This document shows, piece by piece, positions 43,421 to 53,600 of a stretch of 64,000 nucleotides of DNA. Position 1 is the stretch's first letter; each line of letters starts with the position of its first letter. Position numbers and translations under genes: made by a program. The notes under the pieces are model-generated. The model worked only from the letters and a program-made list of their open reading frames with translations, was not told the origin of the DNA and searched no databases. This DNA is from Lateolabrax maculatus (taxonomy: Eukaryota > Chordata > Actinopteri > Acropomatiformes > Lateolabracidae), in assembly GCA_031216445.1 (NCBI GenBank), contig CM062210.1, forward strand, positions 1,971,501 through 2,035,500, given 5' to 3'.

Positions 43421-44366
43421 TCAGCTTCTCAGGACAGGCGTCTGCTCCATCGCCTGCGTCTTCATCTGAAACAACAACGAAGCAAAAACACACGAAACAA
43501 TTCAGGATACTGAATGAATGCATGAAGACCCTTAAAGGGGCTGCGACTTTTAAAGATCTTCGGTACATGAATGCTGATTGGTAGCTTTTTTTTCTGTCTG
43601 TTGTGTTTCTAGAAATAAAGATACTGTACATCACGTAAAATCTGTATTAAAAACACAACTTCCTGTCAAACAGCGCCCACTTCCTGTTTTGTGCTGTAAA
43701 GCAACCAAGAAGATTTCGCTCCAAATGCCAGGAAAGTAACTTTTAATTTTTACTTTTAATTTACTCAGGTACTGTACTTAAGTACAATTTTGAGGTACTT
43801 GCACTTTACTTGAGTAATAATTAGAATACAATAATATAATATATAACATTCTGAAATGGGCTATTTTGCTTGATGAGTGCTTTTACTTTTGATACTTTAA
43901 GTATATTCTGATGCTTTAGATACTTTTGTACTTTTATTTTACATTTACTTGTATTTCTACTATGATCTGAGTATTTCCTCCACCACTTACTGAAGTCAGT
44001 TGTTTCCTGAAAAGCTAAAAATAAAATCTTAGAAACATTCTGGTGTAAAAACAATCACAAAAATGGAAGAGGTTGTTTAACTTTGATGTGATTAAGTCTC
44101 CTAACATCGTCTAAAAAGTGTGGTAAAAAAGGCAAAATTAACTATATAATTACCCTTTTATTTATTATTTATTTATTTTATTTATTAAAAAACATCAATA
44201 TCTCGAAGTCATTGTGGTTTAAACACTTGTTAAATGTTTTTTAACATCAGCTAAATGTTTGTAATGTAAAGAAAAGTAAATGGTGTCATACCGGTTTCCT
44301 CTTGGCTTGCATCATTTCCTGCTGCTGCTTCGAGCGCACTTCCTCCAGACTCATGCAGCCACCTGT

Positions 44367-44416
<50 letters not shown>

Positions 44417-46905
44417 GTGCAGTCAGGTGAATGGATTACAGAAAACATATTAAACATGAAAACCCTTCCTTTGTGTGTGTGTGTGTGTCTCACCAACGCT
44501 GCTGGGGTTAATGGAGACATAAGCCATTGCTCTGCTCAGCCGAAGCTCCTCTAAAGCGGCGAGCTCCGCCTCCGCCTCTGCTCGACCAATCACACATCAC
44601 ATAACAATGAACCCAACATTCAAACAAAAAGAACAACGATGGCAGCGATTCTGTCTGACGAAACACTAACATGAACGACTCACTTCTCTGGATCTCCCGT
44701 CTCTTCTTGGGGTCCGGGGGGATGACGGTGAAAGCTTTGTGACTGAAACAGAAGAACACACCCTGGGTTGTCAAATGTTATCGTAACTCAAAGAGACGAC
44801 AGCTAAAACTATGAAAAACGAGACTCAGATTGTTAAAAAAAACTGAATTTTCCTTCCTGGCAGTGTGTGAGTAACTCTGGAGAACAGAGTGATCACAGAC
44901 CAGAGGTGGGAAAGTCCTCAGTTTAGTTCAATCAAAGGACTTCACAGCTGGATGACAAACCTAAACGCTGAAGAAGGCGTTAAAATGTAAATATGAATAT
45001 CTCAAACGACCGTTGCTGCAGCTGCTGAAGTCAGTCATGACCTTGGCTTTCCTGCTGACGGAGGCAAAAGGTTGGTTCACTGTTTTATCGAGGCCACTGG
45101 ATCCCAAACTGGGGGTCAGAACCTCTGAGGGTCCCAAAATCTGAGGGCTGATGACCAGACGCCAAATTTATTTTCTGATGTTTCTCTAATTTCAGTTTTT
45201 TTCTTCTTCTTGTGAAATACCTGATACAGTACGTTCACCCCTTCAGTCACCTAAACGGCCAAATATTCAGGTTGGAAAGAGACGCTGAAAAGATGGGAGG
45301 GCAGGCGGACGCCACTTTATTATCTCCTGCATGGCTCAATCAATCAATCAATCAATCAATCAAACAAACCTTTTATAAAGCATCTTTCAAAAACATCAAA
45401 TGCAATTCAGGATTTAGAGACTAATGCATAAATAAAAGAAATACAATTATGAAATACTACACATAGTAAAATGTTAAAAAAATAAAATAGATAATATGAT
45501 GAGAACAAATAAAAGAAGTATATATAATACTAAGTAAAATCCAAACTAAATCGATGGGTTATTAGTTTAGGTTTGAGAATCTGGATAATATCAACGTGAC
45601 GTGGCGACAGGGAGCGTCTGCTGTTTGTGGATGTTGACGGTGACGTGCAGTCTGCAGCCGTTCACCTGCAGGTCTCATGACACAGTGGGTGGTAAAGCGT
45701 GTGGGATTAATCCACTGCAGCAGATGGCCACAGGCACTCTTCAGGACAGCAAACCTGCCTTTTATAGCAAATGCTCTCACCTGCAGACACACTGACTGAC
45801 CAGGGCTCCAGCAAAGCTCCCTGAAGGTGCAGCCACGCCATGAAAATAACCCTTAAACAAATACTGAACGTTATTACGGTTCAGGGGTAATGAAACTCGA
45901 CTGGGGAGGGTATTTATTTTACTATTAATTTAAGTTCATTTATGGCAAGAGTGTGTTTATTTTAAGGTGGACAGTGGAAAATACCCTCATTTCCTCACTA
46001 AGATTATGTGATCAACTCAAAAAAATGACATAAGACTGAACAACTTTGATGTTTCTGCACTGAGGAAAAGTTCATCTAGCTGAAATGTCCACCTGCATCC
46101 AACAGTGAATCCCAGGTGTGAAGCCATGTTAAAGATATGATCCTTTCACACTCAGAGCAAACAGGTGGATAATAACTTGAAAAATAAAAGTCAAATATTT
46201 GTCAAAGGCTTTATTCATATTTCCAGCCATGAAAGCCTCTGAACAGCCAACAAACAGCAAAGTATCGACACTCTTCGGTGATTATTGACCGAACTTTAAG
46301 CCCCCAGAGGATCCTGCTGAGACAGGAGCCCTCACTCACATTTTGACATTATAGTTTAGTGATTATACATTTTACACCAGTGTTCACTGTTTTCACCAGC
46401 ACTTTCTTGTCCATAGCTGTTAGAGGGTGGGAAGACACTACAGTCCTACAGATGCTTGTCTCTCTCTGTCCCCGGAGGACCCCTGTGTGTCCCCTTCCCC
46501 TCTGTCTCACCTCTGACTTGCAGGTGTTGTCTGCGCCCTGACGCCCCGCTGCTCCCTCTGCGCCTTCCGACAGTCCGGGTTGGCTCTGGGCCAGGTGGAG
46601 CTGAGACCCGGGGCGGTGGAGCTGAGTCCCGGGGCGGTGGAGCTGAGTCCCGGGGCGGTGGAGCTGAGACCCGGGGCGGTGGAGCTGGACCTGGTCCTCC
46701 TGCCACAGCTCGTCTGCGCGGCCGGGCGCTGCGCTCCGGTGCCGTCCCTCCGCGGGCAGCTCGACGCGCGGCTTTTACGCACAGGCGGCACTTTGAGTTC
46801 CGTGTGCGCGCCGGTCACCGCCGTTACCTTCACCGGTTTGGTTTTCTCGAGGGTTTTTCTTGTGGCCTCCACTGGTTTTGTCTTGATAACCTTCGTGGCT
46901 GGCAT
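43421..46905 (-). CDS. EPSTI1-like basic protein, 217 residues
   Basis: Coding exons in transcript order: 46905-46511, 44742-44684, 44577-44494, 44362-44292, 43465-43421. All introns are GT-AG, phases agree, and the total is 217 codons plus TGA. The first exon encodes a Lys/Arg/Pro-rich low-complexity half with four tandem SSTAPGL units. The remaining exons encode HKAFTVIPPDPKKRREIQR, then ELAALEELRLSRAMAYVS, NPSSVGGCMSLEEVRSKQQQ and EMMQAKRKP. The spacing of RR--IQR, EL--LE, VGG--S--EVR-KQQ and MQ-K-K resembles the N-terminal half of vertebrate EPSTI1, but the long coiled-coil C-terminal part is absent. A paired RFX-like half-site lies about 125-150 bp upstream of the ATG. Function is unknown. 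The gene model is firm; the family is a recollection, not a search result. Confidence 0.7.
44369..44414. repeat. (AC)23 at the 3' end of an EPSTI1-like intron
   Basis: In the transcript this is (GT)23, ending about six bases before the acceptor AG of exon 44362-44292. It is complementary to the transcript (AC)8 at the other end of the same intron. Confidence 0.95.
44472..44488. repeat. (TG)8 at the 5' end of the same EPSTI1-like intron
   Basis: In the transcript this is (AC)8, beginning directly after the donor GTGAG at 44493. Together with 44369-44414 it flanks a loop of 57 bases. Confidence 0.95.
46595..46685. repeat. 21-bp coding minisatellite in EPSTI1-like exon 1
   Basis: About four copies of gtggagctgag(a/t)cccggggcg occur in tandem, a multiple of three, encoding repeated SSTAPGL on the minus strand. 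Copy number is likely to vary between individuals. Confidence 0.9.
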
Positions 46906-47130
46906 TTTTATTTCAGGGCGGCGCTTGTGTCTTCATGCAGGAGCCCCGTCATCTTCTTCATCTTCTTCATCCTCCGCGGCCAAAACACAGAAACCTGGAA
47001 TATCAACGTTTCCCTGTCAGCTGCTCGGTTGCTATGGAGTTTGCAGCCTAGCAACTGCGTCGTCAAGTCACACAGGTCAGGGTGGGGTTTCCGGTCCGAG
47101 CTTTCAAAATAAAAGCCGAAACATGTGAAG
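46906..47130 (-). promoter_or_regulatory. Probable promoter of the EPSTI1-like gene with RFX-like half-sites
   Basis: This GC-rich upstream region contains GTTGCTATGG at 47028-47037 and its inverted counterpart CCTAGCAAC at 47047-47055. These are the two half-sites of an X-box, but spaced wider than consensus. The start site is not determined. Confidence 0.35.
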
Positions 47131-47940
47131 CGTTTAATGACGAGAATAAACTAAAAGGAACCAAAAAAATAAATTAAAAAAATTACAGAACTGACTGAAT
47201 TTAGGTCTGCAAAAAGTTCAGCAGCCCTGAACTTCAATCGATCAATCAATCTGCAACCAAACAATCAGTTTAAAGCAAAAATGCCCAAAACTCACTGGTG
47301 TCAGCTTTTAAAATCAAGATATTTTCTGGGTTTATTTTCTTCTTCTACGAACCTTTAAGTTTTGGACAGTTTTGGACTGCTTAATGAAATCATTATTTTC
47401 ACTGTTATCTGACGTTTTTAGACCAAATGATTAATCCAGAAAATAATCGTTAGATTAATTGATGACGAAATGAATTGTAAATTGCAGCCCAAATGTGTCA
47501 TTAGCATTTATGCTTTTATCAAAGTATGTACTTTGATATTAAATATATATATATATAAACTACATCAGTAAGTCAGACTGTTTTCTACTGTTTTATTAAC
47601 TATAATGTCACTAAACATTGAGCATCACTGATTGCGCTTTTAATCAATTGAAAGTCTAAACTGTCTCCATTTTCTCTGTTTTTGAGATTTTGTGTTAATT
47701 GAGCTTTTTACCTGAAAACCCTCTCATTTGCATTCACTTTATTTTGAAGGCGGCGCCGCCTGGTTTCCGGTCTGCACGCGGCTGCAGATTAAACCAGTGA
47801 CGCAGCCTCGTGTCAGCTGTCAGTGGTCCAGTCCGTCTGTCCGTCAGTCCGTCTGTCCAATCACAGAGCTCATCCGATTACTGACAGACACTCCCACAGG
47901 CCACATGACCACACACTGTCAGACTGCACAGTACAGGGTG
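47131..47940. other. Intergenic DNA before the TTCA array
   Basis: Contains a TAGGGCTGCAAC-family MITE relic at about 47270-47495, a short TA run near 47541-47558 and a small GC-rich patch at 47750-47880. No gene is supported. Confidence 0.4.
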
Positions 47941-48472
47941 TTCATTCACTCATTCATTCACTCATTCATTCACTCATTCATTCACTCATTCATTCATTTA
48001 TTTATTCATTCATTCATTCACTCATTCACTCATTCATTCATTCATTCACTCATTCATTCATTCATTCATTCATTCATTTATTCATTCATTCATTTATTTA
48101 TTCATTCATTTATTTATTCATTTATTCATTCATTCATTCATTCATTCATTTATTTATTCATTCACTCATTCATTCACTCATTCATTCATTTATTTATTCA
48201 TTCATTCATTCACTCATTCACTCATTCATTCATTCATTCACTCATTCATTCATTCATTCATTCATTCATTCATTAATTTATTTATTCATTCATTTATTTA
48301 TTCATTTATTCATTCATTCATTCATTCATTTATTTATTCATTCACTCATTCATTCACTCATTCATTCATTTATTCATTCATTCATTCATTTATTTATTCA
48401 TCCATTCATTCATTCATTCATTTATTCATCCATTCATTCATTTATTCATTCATTCATTCATTCATTCATTTA
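47941..48472. repeat. TTCA tetranucleotide array with a 180-192 bp higher-order period
   Basis: About 530 bp made of TTCA with interspersed CTCA and TTTA variants. The variant pattern recurs: 47995 onward repeats at 48187 (192 bp later), and 48123-48180 repeats at 48303-48360 (180 bp). The open frames here (FIHS/LIHS repeats) are products of the repeat, not genes. Confidence 0.95.
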
Positions 48473-49110
48473 TGATAAACTACAAAAGCTATAACAATAG
48501 TTTAAAGGATAAGAACAATAATAGTGAGAAGAATATCACTTTTCAAATATACAAAGTGCTTAAAAGGAATAAAAACACAAACAAAGTCAATAACATGAGC
48601 AGATTAAAAAAGAAAAGAAAAGATTTAAGATTTAAATTTAAATATTCAGTGTGTTTGTGATGCAGGAAACTACATACAAAACGATAATAAAGTTCATATA
48701 TATATAGATATATTTTTGTGTTTGGTGTGAGCACAAACAATTTTGTTTTTGATTTTTTTGGAGAACTTTTCTCCATTACTTCCAGTTTATGCTTTACTTA
48801 ATATTTCTACATCACTACATTTCTGAGGAAAATGTTGAACTTCCACTCCTACATCTGGCAGCTTTAATGACTTCATAAAATACAACAGATGTATTAATTT
48901 ATTAGAATATAAAGTAGTTCAATCTAATTTATCAGAACATAATGCTGCTCACATGTAAATACATCAGTGATAATATTCAGTTAATTTATTATACAATAAC
49001 ACACTGACAGGAATCTTTCTGCTGCATGATTGTAATATAATATAATATAATATAATACTGCAAACAGTTGAGTATCCTGGCTGTTAGTGATATAATAGGA
49101 TATTCATTCA
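48473..49110. other. AT-rich intergenic DNA
   Basis: Very AT-rich, with short TATAA repeats near 49032-49060. The block at 48770-48930 resembles the ctactttacttaatatttct-type dispersed fish repeat seen near 43750. No gene is seen. Confidence 0.4.
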
Positions 49111-49528
49111 TGGTTGGGTAACAGATTACATAATCAGATTACAAAAAACAGCCTAAATAACTATAATCAGACCAGATTACATTTGAAAATAATTGCCACT
49201 AGATTATAATGACATTGTGAAGGATTACTTGATTATATTTTTGATTATGTCTTTAAAATACTATAATAATTTAATATAATATATTGATTTTACCAGCTGT
49301 AAATGCTGAACAGGCAAAATGCATTTTATTGCATTGAAAATGTTTCGAGATGTTTCAAGAAAAAAAAGAACATTTATGGAACTTTTGTGGCTGCCTCCAT
49401 TTTCTTTTTAATATAAAGTGAAATATATTGTTTGATTTTGAAGTAATCCAAAAAAATTCAGATGATGTTTTTTGTAACATTGTCATTTCATTTGTTACTA
49501 CATTTAAAAGTAATCTGACCCAACCCTG
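49111..49528. mobile_element. MITE with GGTTGGGT termini
   Basis: The left end, tggttgggtaacagattaca, pairs with the right end, taatctgacccaaccctg. The shared inverted core is GGTTGGGT...AGATTAC. The 418-bp interior is AT-rich with several further attac/gtaat inverted segments and no ORF. It is a familiar type of fish non-autonomous DNA element. Confidence 0.65.
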
Positions 49529-49929
49529 TATATATTATAAATCTGTATATAAATAATAAATGTGTTATTGGTTTTTACATTACCAGTCGTGGCAAGTAAC
49601 TAAGAAAATTCCCTCCAGTATTAAGTTGGGGTACATTATATTTATACTTTATACTGGCTCTTCACTACATTTTAAGACTGAAATAGTGTATTGTTCATAT
49701 ATAATTAATTTAAAATGTCGCATCTGTAACCTAAAATCAATTAGTAGAATATGATGCATTGTTATAGATCAACAGTAGTTAAAGCTGTTGCGCGTGAATG
49801 CATCTGTTATAATAATCCAGTCATAGAAAACGACGCAGTGAAACGGGCATTCTGCACAAACATCTGATGAGTCTGCACTGGTCCTCGTGCACAGTGTTGA
49901 ACTTGTCCTTGTGATGGAGTATTTTAGTG

Positions 49930-50640
49930 GTGCAGCATCAGAGCCCCCCCCCCCCCCGCTGTGCACCAGTGGAGCGGCGCACCGCAGCGTGCACGCGGCG
50001 GCCCGGCCGTGCCTGTGCGTGTCTCGGCGGTCCTCCTGAGCTCTGAGTGGTGCTGTCTCGCCTCCGCCGCCCTGTGAAAAATCTGCCTTCCATTGCATTT
50101 CTCCACCAGCGGACTCACCAGGCCCCTCGCAGCCGCTACACGGTGGCCCCGAGCCGGGCCGATTCCCACCGCGGAGCCGGCAGGTGTGACGGTGGGTGGT
50201 ACACCGGAGGACGGGCGGCCGACACGAGCCCCCGGGCTGCCGGATCTACGGAGCGCTCCGCGGGAGAAAACCCGGGATGTGATGAAATCCTAATCAAAGT
50301 GCGACACACACACACAAGCCCATGCACATCATAAACGGGCCTGCCCCGCATTGCAACTTTGCGTTTTTGGGGTTTTTTTGTGTTGGTTTCCCTGCTCAGG
50401 GCTGCAGGCAGATAATCAGAGGTGAGGCTGCTGACATTATCGTCTGGGGGAAGGTGACGCGCACTTCACAACAGCCGCTGCGCTGTCAGACGAGGAAGTG
50501 AGGCTTCACACACGCCCATTTCAGCCTGAAAGCCCAGAGCCGTTCATCAGATAACAGCAACACACTCCACAAACATGCGCTCCCTCTCGGATGGACGACC
50601 GCGGGAATAAGCTGCAGGACGACGCCGATTTCAGGGGGTA
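49930..50640 (+). promoter_or_regulatory. CpG-rich promoter and 5' exon region of the polyhomeotic gene
   Basis: CpG density rises sharply from about 49950 to 50300, next to a C14-type run near 49947-49960. Two plausible donors follow: AGAG/GTGAGG near 50421 and AGGGG/GTAGGT at 50638. The second keeps frame with the next exon. The transcription start is not determined. Confidence 0.5.
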
Positions 50641-53600
50641 GGTGACCGGACAGCTTTACGCGTAACGTGGACCTGACAGTTCCCCAAAATGTTTTCACCG
50701 TGAGACTTCTCCACTGTGAAGGCCTGTCTCCATCTTTTTTTTGTGTGTGTTGATAGTCACATGCATGATCTCTGGCCTAACTGTCACCGACGTGTGATCT
50801 GACTCCGGACTGCCGTCGTCAGCGAGGATAAAGTGAGGCTGTGCGGGCCAGATGTTCAGCATCTGCCCGCTGTGCGTGGAGCGGCACCTGCTTGCGTGGT
50901 GATGTTGCGTGCGTTCAGGCTGCAGACAGAGCCCCCATCTCAACCAGAAACCCACTTTAGATGAGATATCTCGCACCTCCACGTGTGGCAGCCAGTAGTC
51001 AGTGACATTAGAGAATTCCTCATTTCGCCTCCTGGAGCCACACTGGGACCACAGAACTGTTTCTCGGTTGATTATGACTTTACAAAATCCACACACATTG
51101 ATTCTACAGCGAGACAGCTGGTTTTTAATTGCTTAGGTGATCATTTGCCAACAATTGTGCTCATTGATCAATCACTTCAGGCGTTTTTTAAAGCAAAAAC
51201 TCCCAGGATCCACCTCTTCAGATGTGAGTTTTTCCTGATTTTCCTCATCTTTTGTGATAGTAAACTGAAAATCTTTGGGTTTTGGATTGTTGGTCGGACC
51301 AAACTACATATTTGAAGATGTCACCATGGGCTTTGGGAACTTGTGGTTGTTATTTTATAGACAGAACCAGACCAGAAGTAAATGAACCATAATGATCCAT
51401 AATGAAAATAGTTGCAGCCTTGATTGCTACAATATTTTTGCCAGTTATTCATGTAGGAAATTCACTATTTAAGAAAAAAAACATTAATAATCCCATATTA
51501 CAGGATTGTTTTAAACATATCTGACAATAAAACTCTATTAAAGTACACTACAATAATTGTAACAACACTATGAGCTATGTAAGAATATTATAAATATATT
51601 ATAGTGATACTAGAATAAGTAGGGGAGCCTCCTGAACCCCCACTGGGATCCCTCCTGTTCATTAATGCTATACAAAGTCAACACCTCACCACTGCATTGA
51701 TCCCATGAAAGACAGATGATCTTCCTCAGAGGGATCATCACTATCATTAATGCTTTGGTCCGTAAAACGTGAGAAAATAGTGAATAATGACACCGTGATG
51801 AAGTCCATTGTGGCGTCTTGAAGTTGCTTGTTTTGTCCAACCAACAGGCAAAAACCCAAAAGATCTTCTGTTTACTGTCACATGAGACAAAGAAGAGCCG
51901 CAAGTATACAGATGTATCATGTATGTTGTGCTGCTGCAGTCGTCTCTCTGGAGAATGAGACCCCGTGTCTCAGTGAGATTACCTGTCTAAATAAAGGTTA
52001 AATAGAAAAAATAAGAACGTAGGCATTCAGCCTAAACACAGTTTAAGGCCCTACCGAACAACGACTTGTGAACCCGACCATATGTAGAGCACGAGGGAAG
52101 CTTAAGGAGCCTGTCACAGTACAAACACAAAACAAGGACCAGTAGAATATATATAATCATATAATGTGCAGGACAGGTGTCTCAAACATTGTGGAGGAAA
52201 AGTCTAAATTACTCTGATAATATAATTTAATCCAAATGGTTTATGTTGTATGTGTTTCTATCCCATGAAGCCACAGTATCTGAGACGTTTGTTTGTTTTA
52301 TATCTTAAGTGTAATGGCACTTCTCTCAATTTTCCCAATGTCCCTTTCCTTAAGTTTCCATGAATACGTAATAACGTCATACAGCAGATTCTCCAGTTGT
52401 TATTTGCAGTTTGGTTTGTTGTCATGTAATGGCCGCCACAGGGGTCCAACATAATACTGCAAGATCCATCTAAACAAAATAAAACGACATGCCAACAATA
52501 AACACAAATGGCTCCTAAACCTTGGACATAAAAAAAGGATTATAGTGTATTCTCTCTAAATAAGAGTATTCTATTATTTTCATTATCAATTAATCTGCTG
52601 ATTGTTTTCTTGATTAATCGTTTGGTGTATGAAATGTCAAGAAGAAAAAAGAAATTCTCACATTTGAGAAGCTAAAACCAGAGAACATTGTGCTTGATAA
52701 GTGACTGAGACAGTTGATCGATCACCAAAACAGATTCACTTTCTGTCGATCGACGTGTTGTTTAAAGGACCAATCAGGGGATAAAAAGTAGCCTTCCATC
52801 ACTATAAGCTCAGTAAAGAGTCCCCGCAGGGTGATTTTTCTGTTTTCTCTGCAGTGGCGTGTCACGTTAGCTGCTGCCATGGCTCCAGTCCACAACACAC
52901 GGCTGAAGTCGATCGTACCGGCAGTATCGTGTGTCAGTAGGTCTGCAGAGGGTTTCCTAAGCAGCCGGTGAAGCTGCAGTCAGCGGTGGGGCCTGAAATT
53001 TAAAAAAAAAGGTCAGCGACAGCTTTGATAAATGGTTCAGATGAAGGGCAGCTGTCTCATTATCATGTCCTCAAAACAAACTAGAGGGATTGTTTTGAAT
53101 GCATTTAATCCATCATTGTCAACACCAAACGCACGTACAAAGAACTCATGTTGGCTTTTTGTTCCGTGTTTGTGTCGGTTACACCTGAGGATGTTTGGTT
53201 TTGTTCCATGTTTGGAGGATGATGTTTGTTGCTTTCATGGTCCCACCTCTAACATGGTCACCGTCCTGGGCTGTAGCCAGGATTTTAGAAAGTCCCCCAC
53301 CCAAACAAAAAGTCTCCAAAATGTTTTAATCATTTGGCTTTTTGGTAGCTAACGGCGAACTGTTTTACAACCAACTAAACTGTCTCTATTTCCTGGATAA
53401 TTAACACCAGATTACGTCGATCTTTCCAGGAAACTTCTAAGGGATATATCAGGAAATTACAGACCCATCAAATATTACTGAGTATTCCTGTTTTATTTCT
53501 CACCACACAGCTCTGTACCACGCTTTCATCTGACCAACCCCTGAAGTCCCAGACGAAATACGAGGGCACGACCTCGGTGTCTTCAGTGGAAGTTATTATT

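Noticed and set aside
46456..47128. Long plus-strand ORFs opposite EPSTI1-like exon 1
   Set aside because: They are antisense to a splice-supported exon and open because of the GC-rich 21-bp minisatellite; no matching protein family or splice context.
47941..48472. CRISPR-like regular repeat
   Set aside because: It is a eukaryotic tetranucleotide array without spacers.
47728..48494. Two overlapping plus-strand ORFs of about 180-220 codons rich in FIHS/LIHS
   Set aside because: They are translations of the TTCA tetranucleotide array in two frames; a 4-bp repeat without stops is open in every frame.
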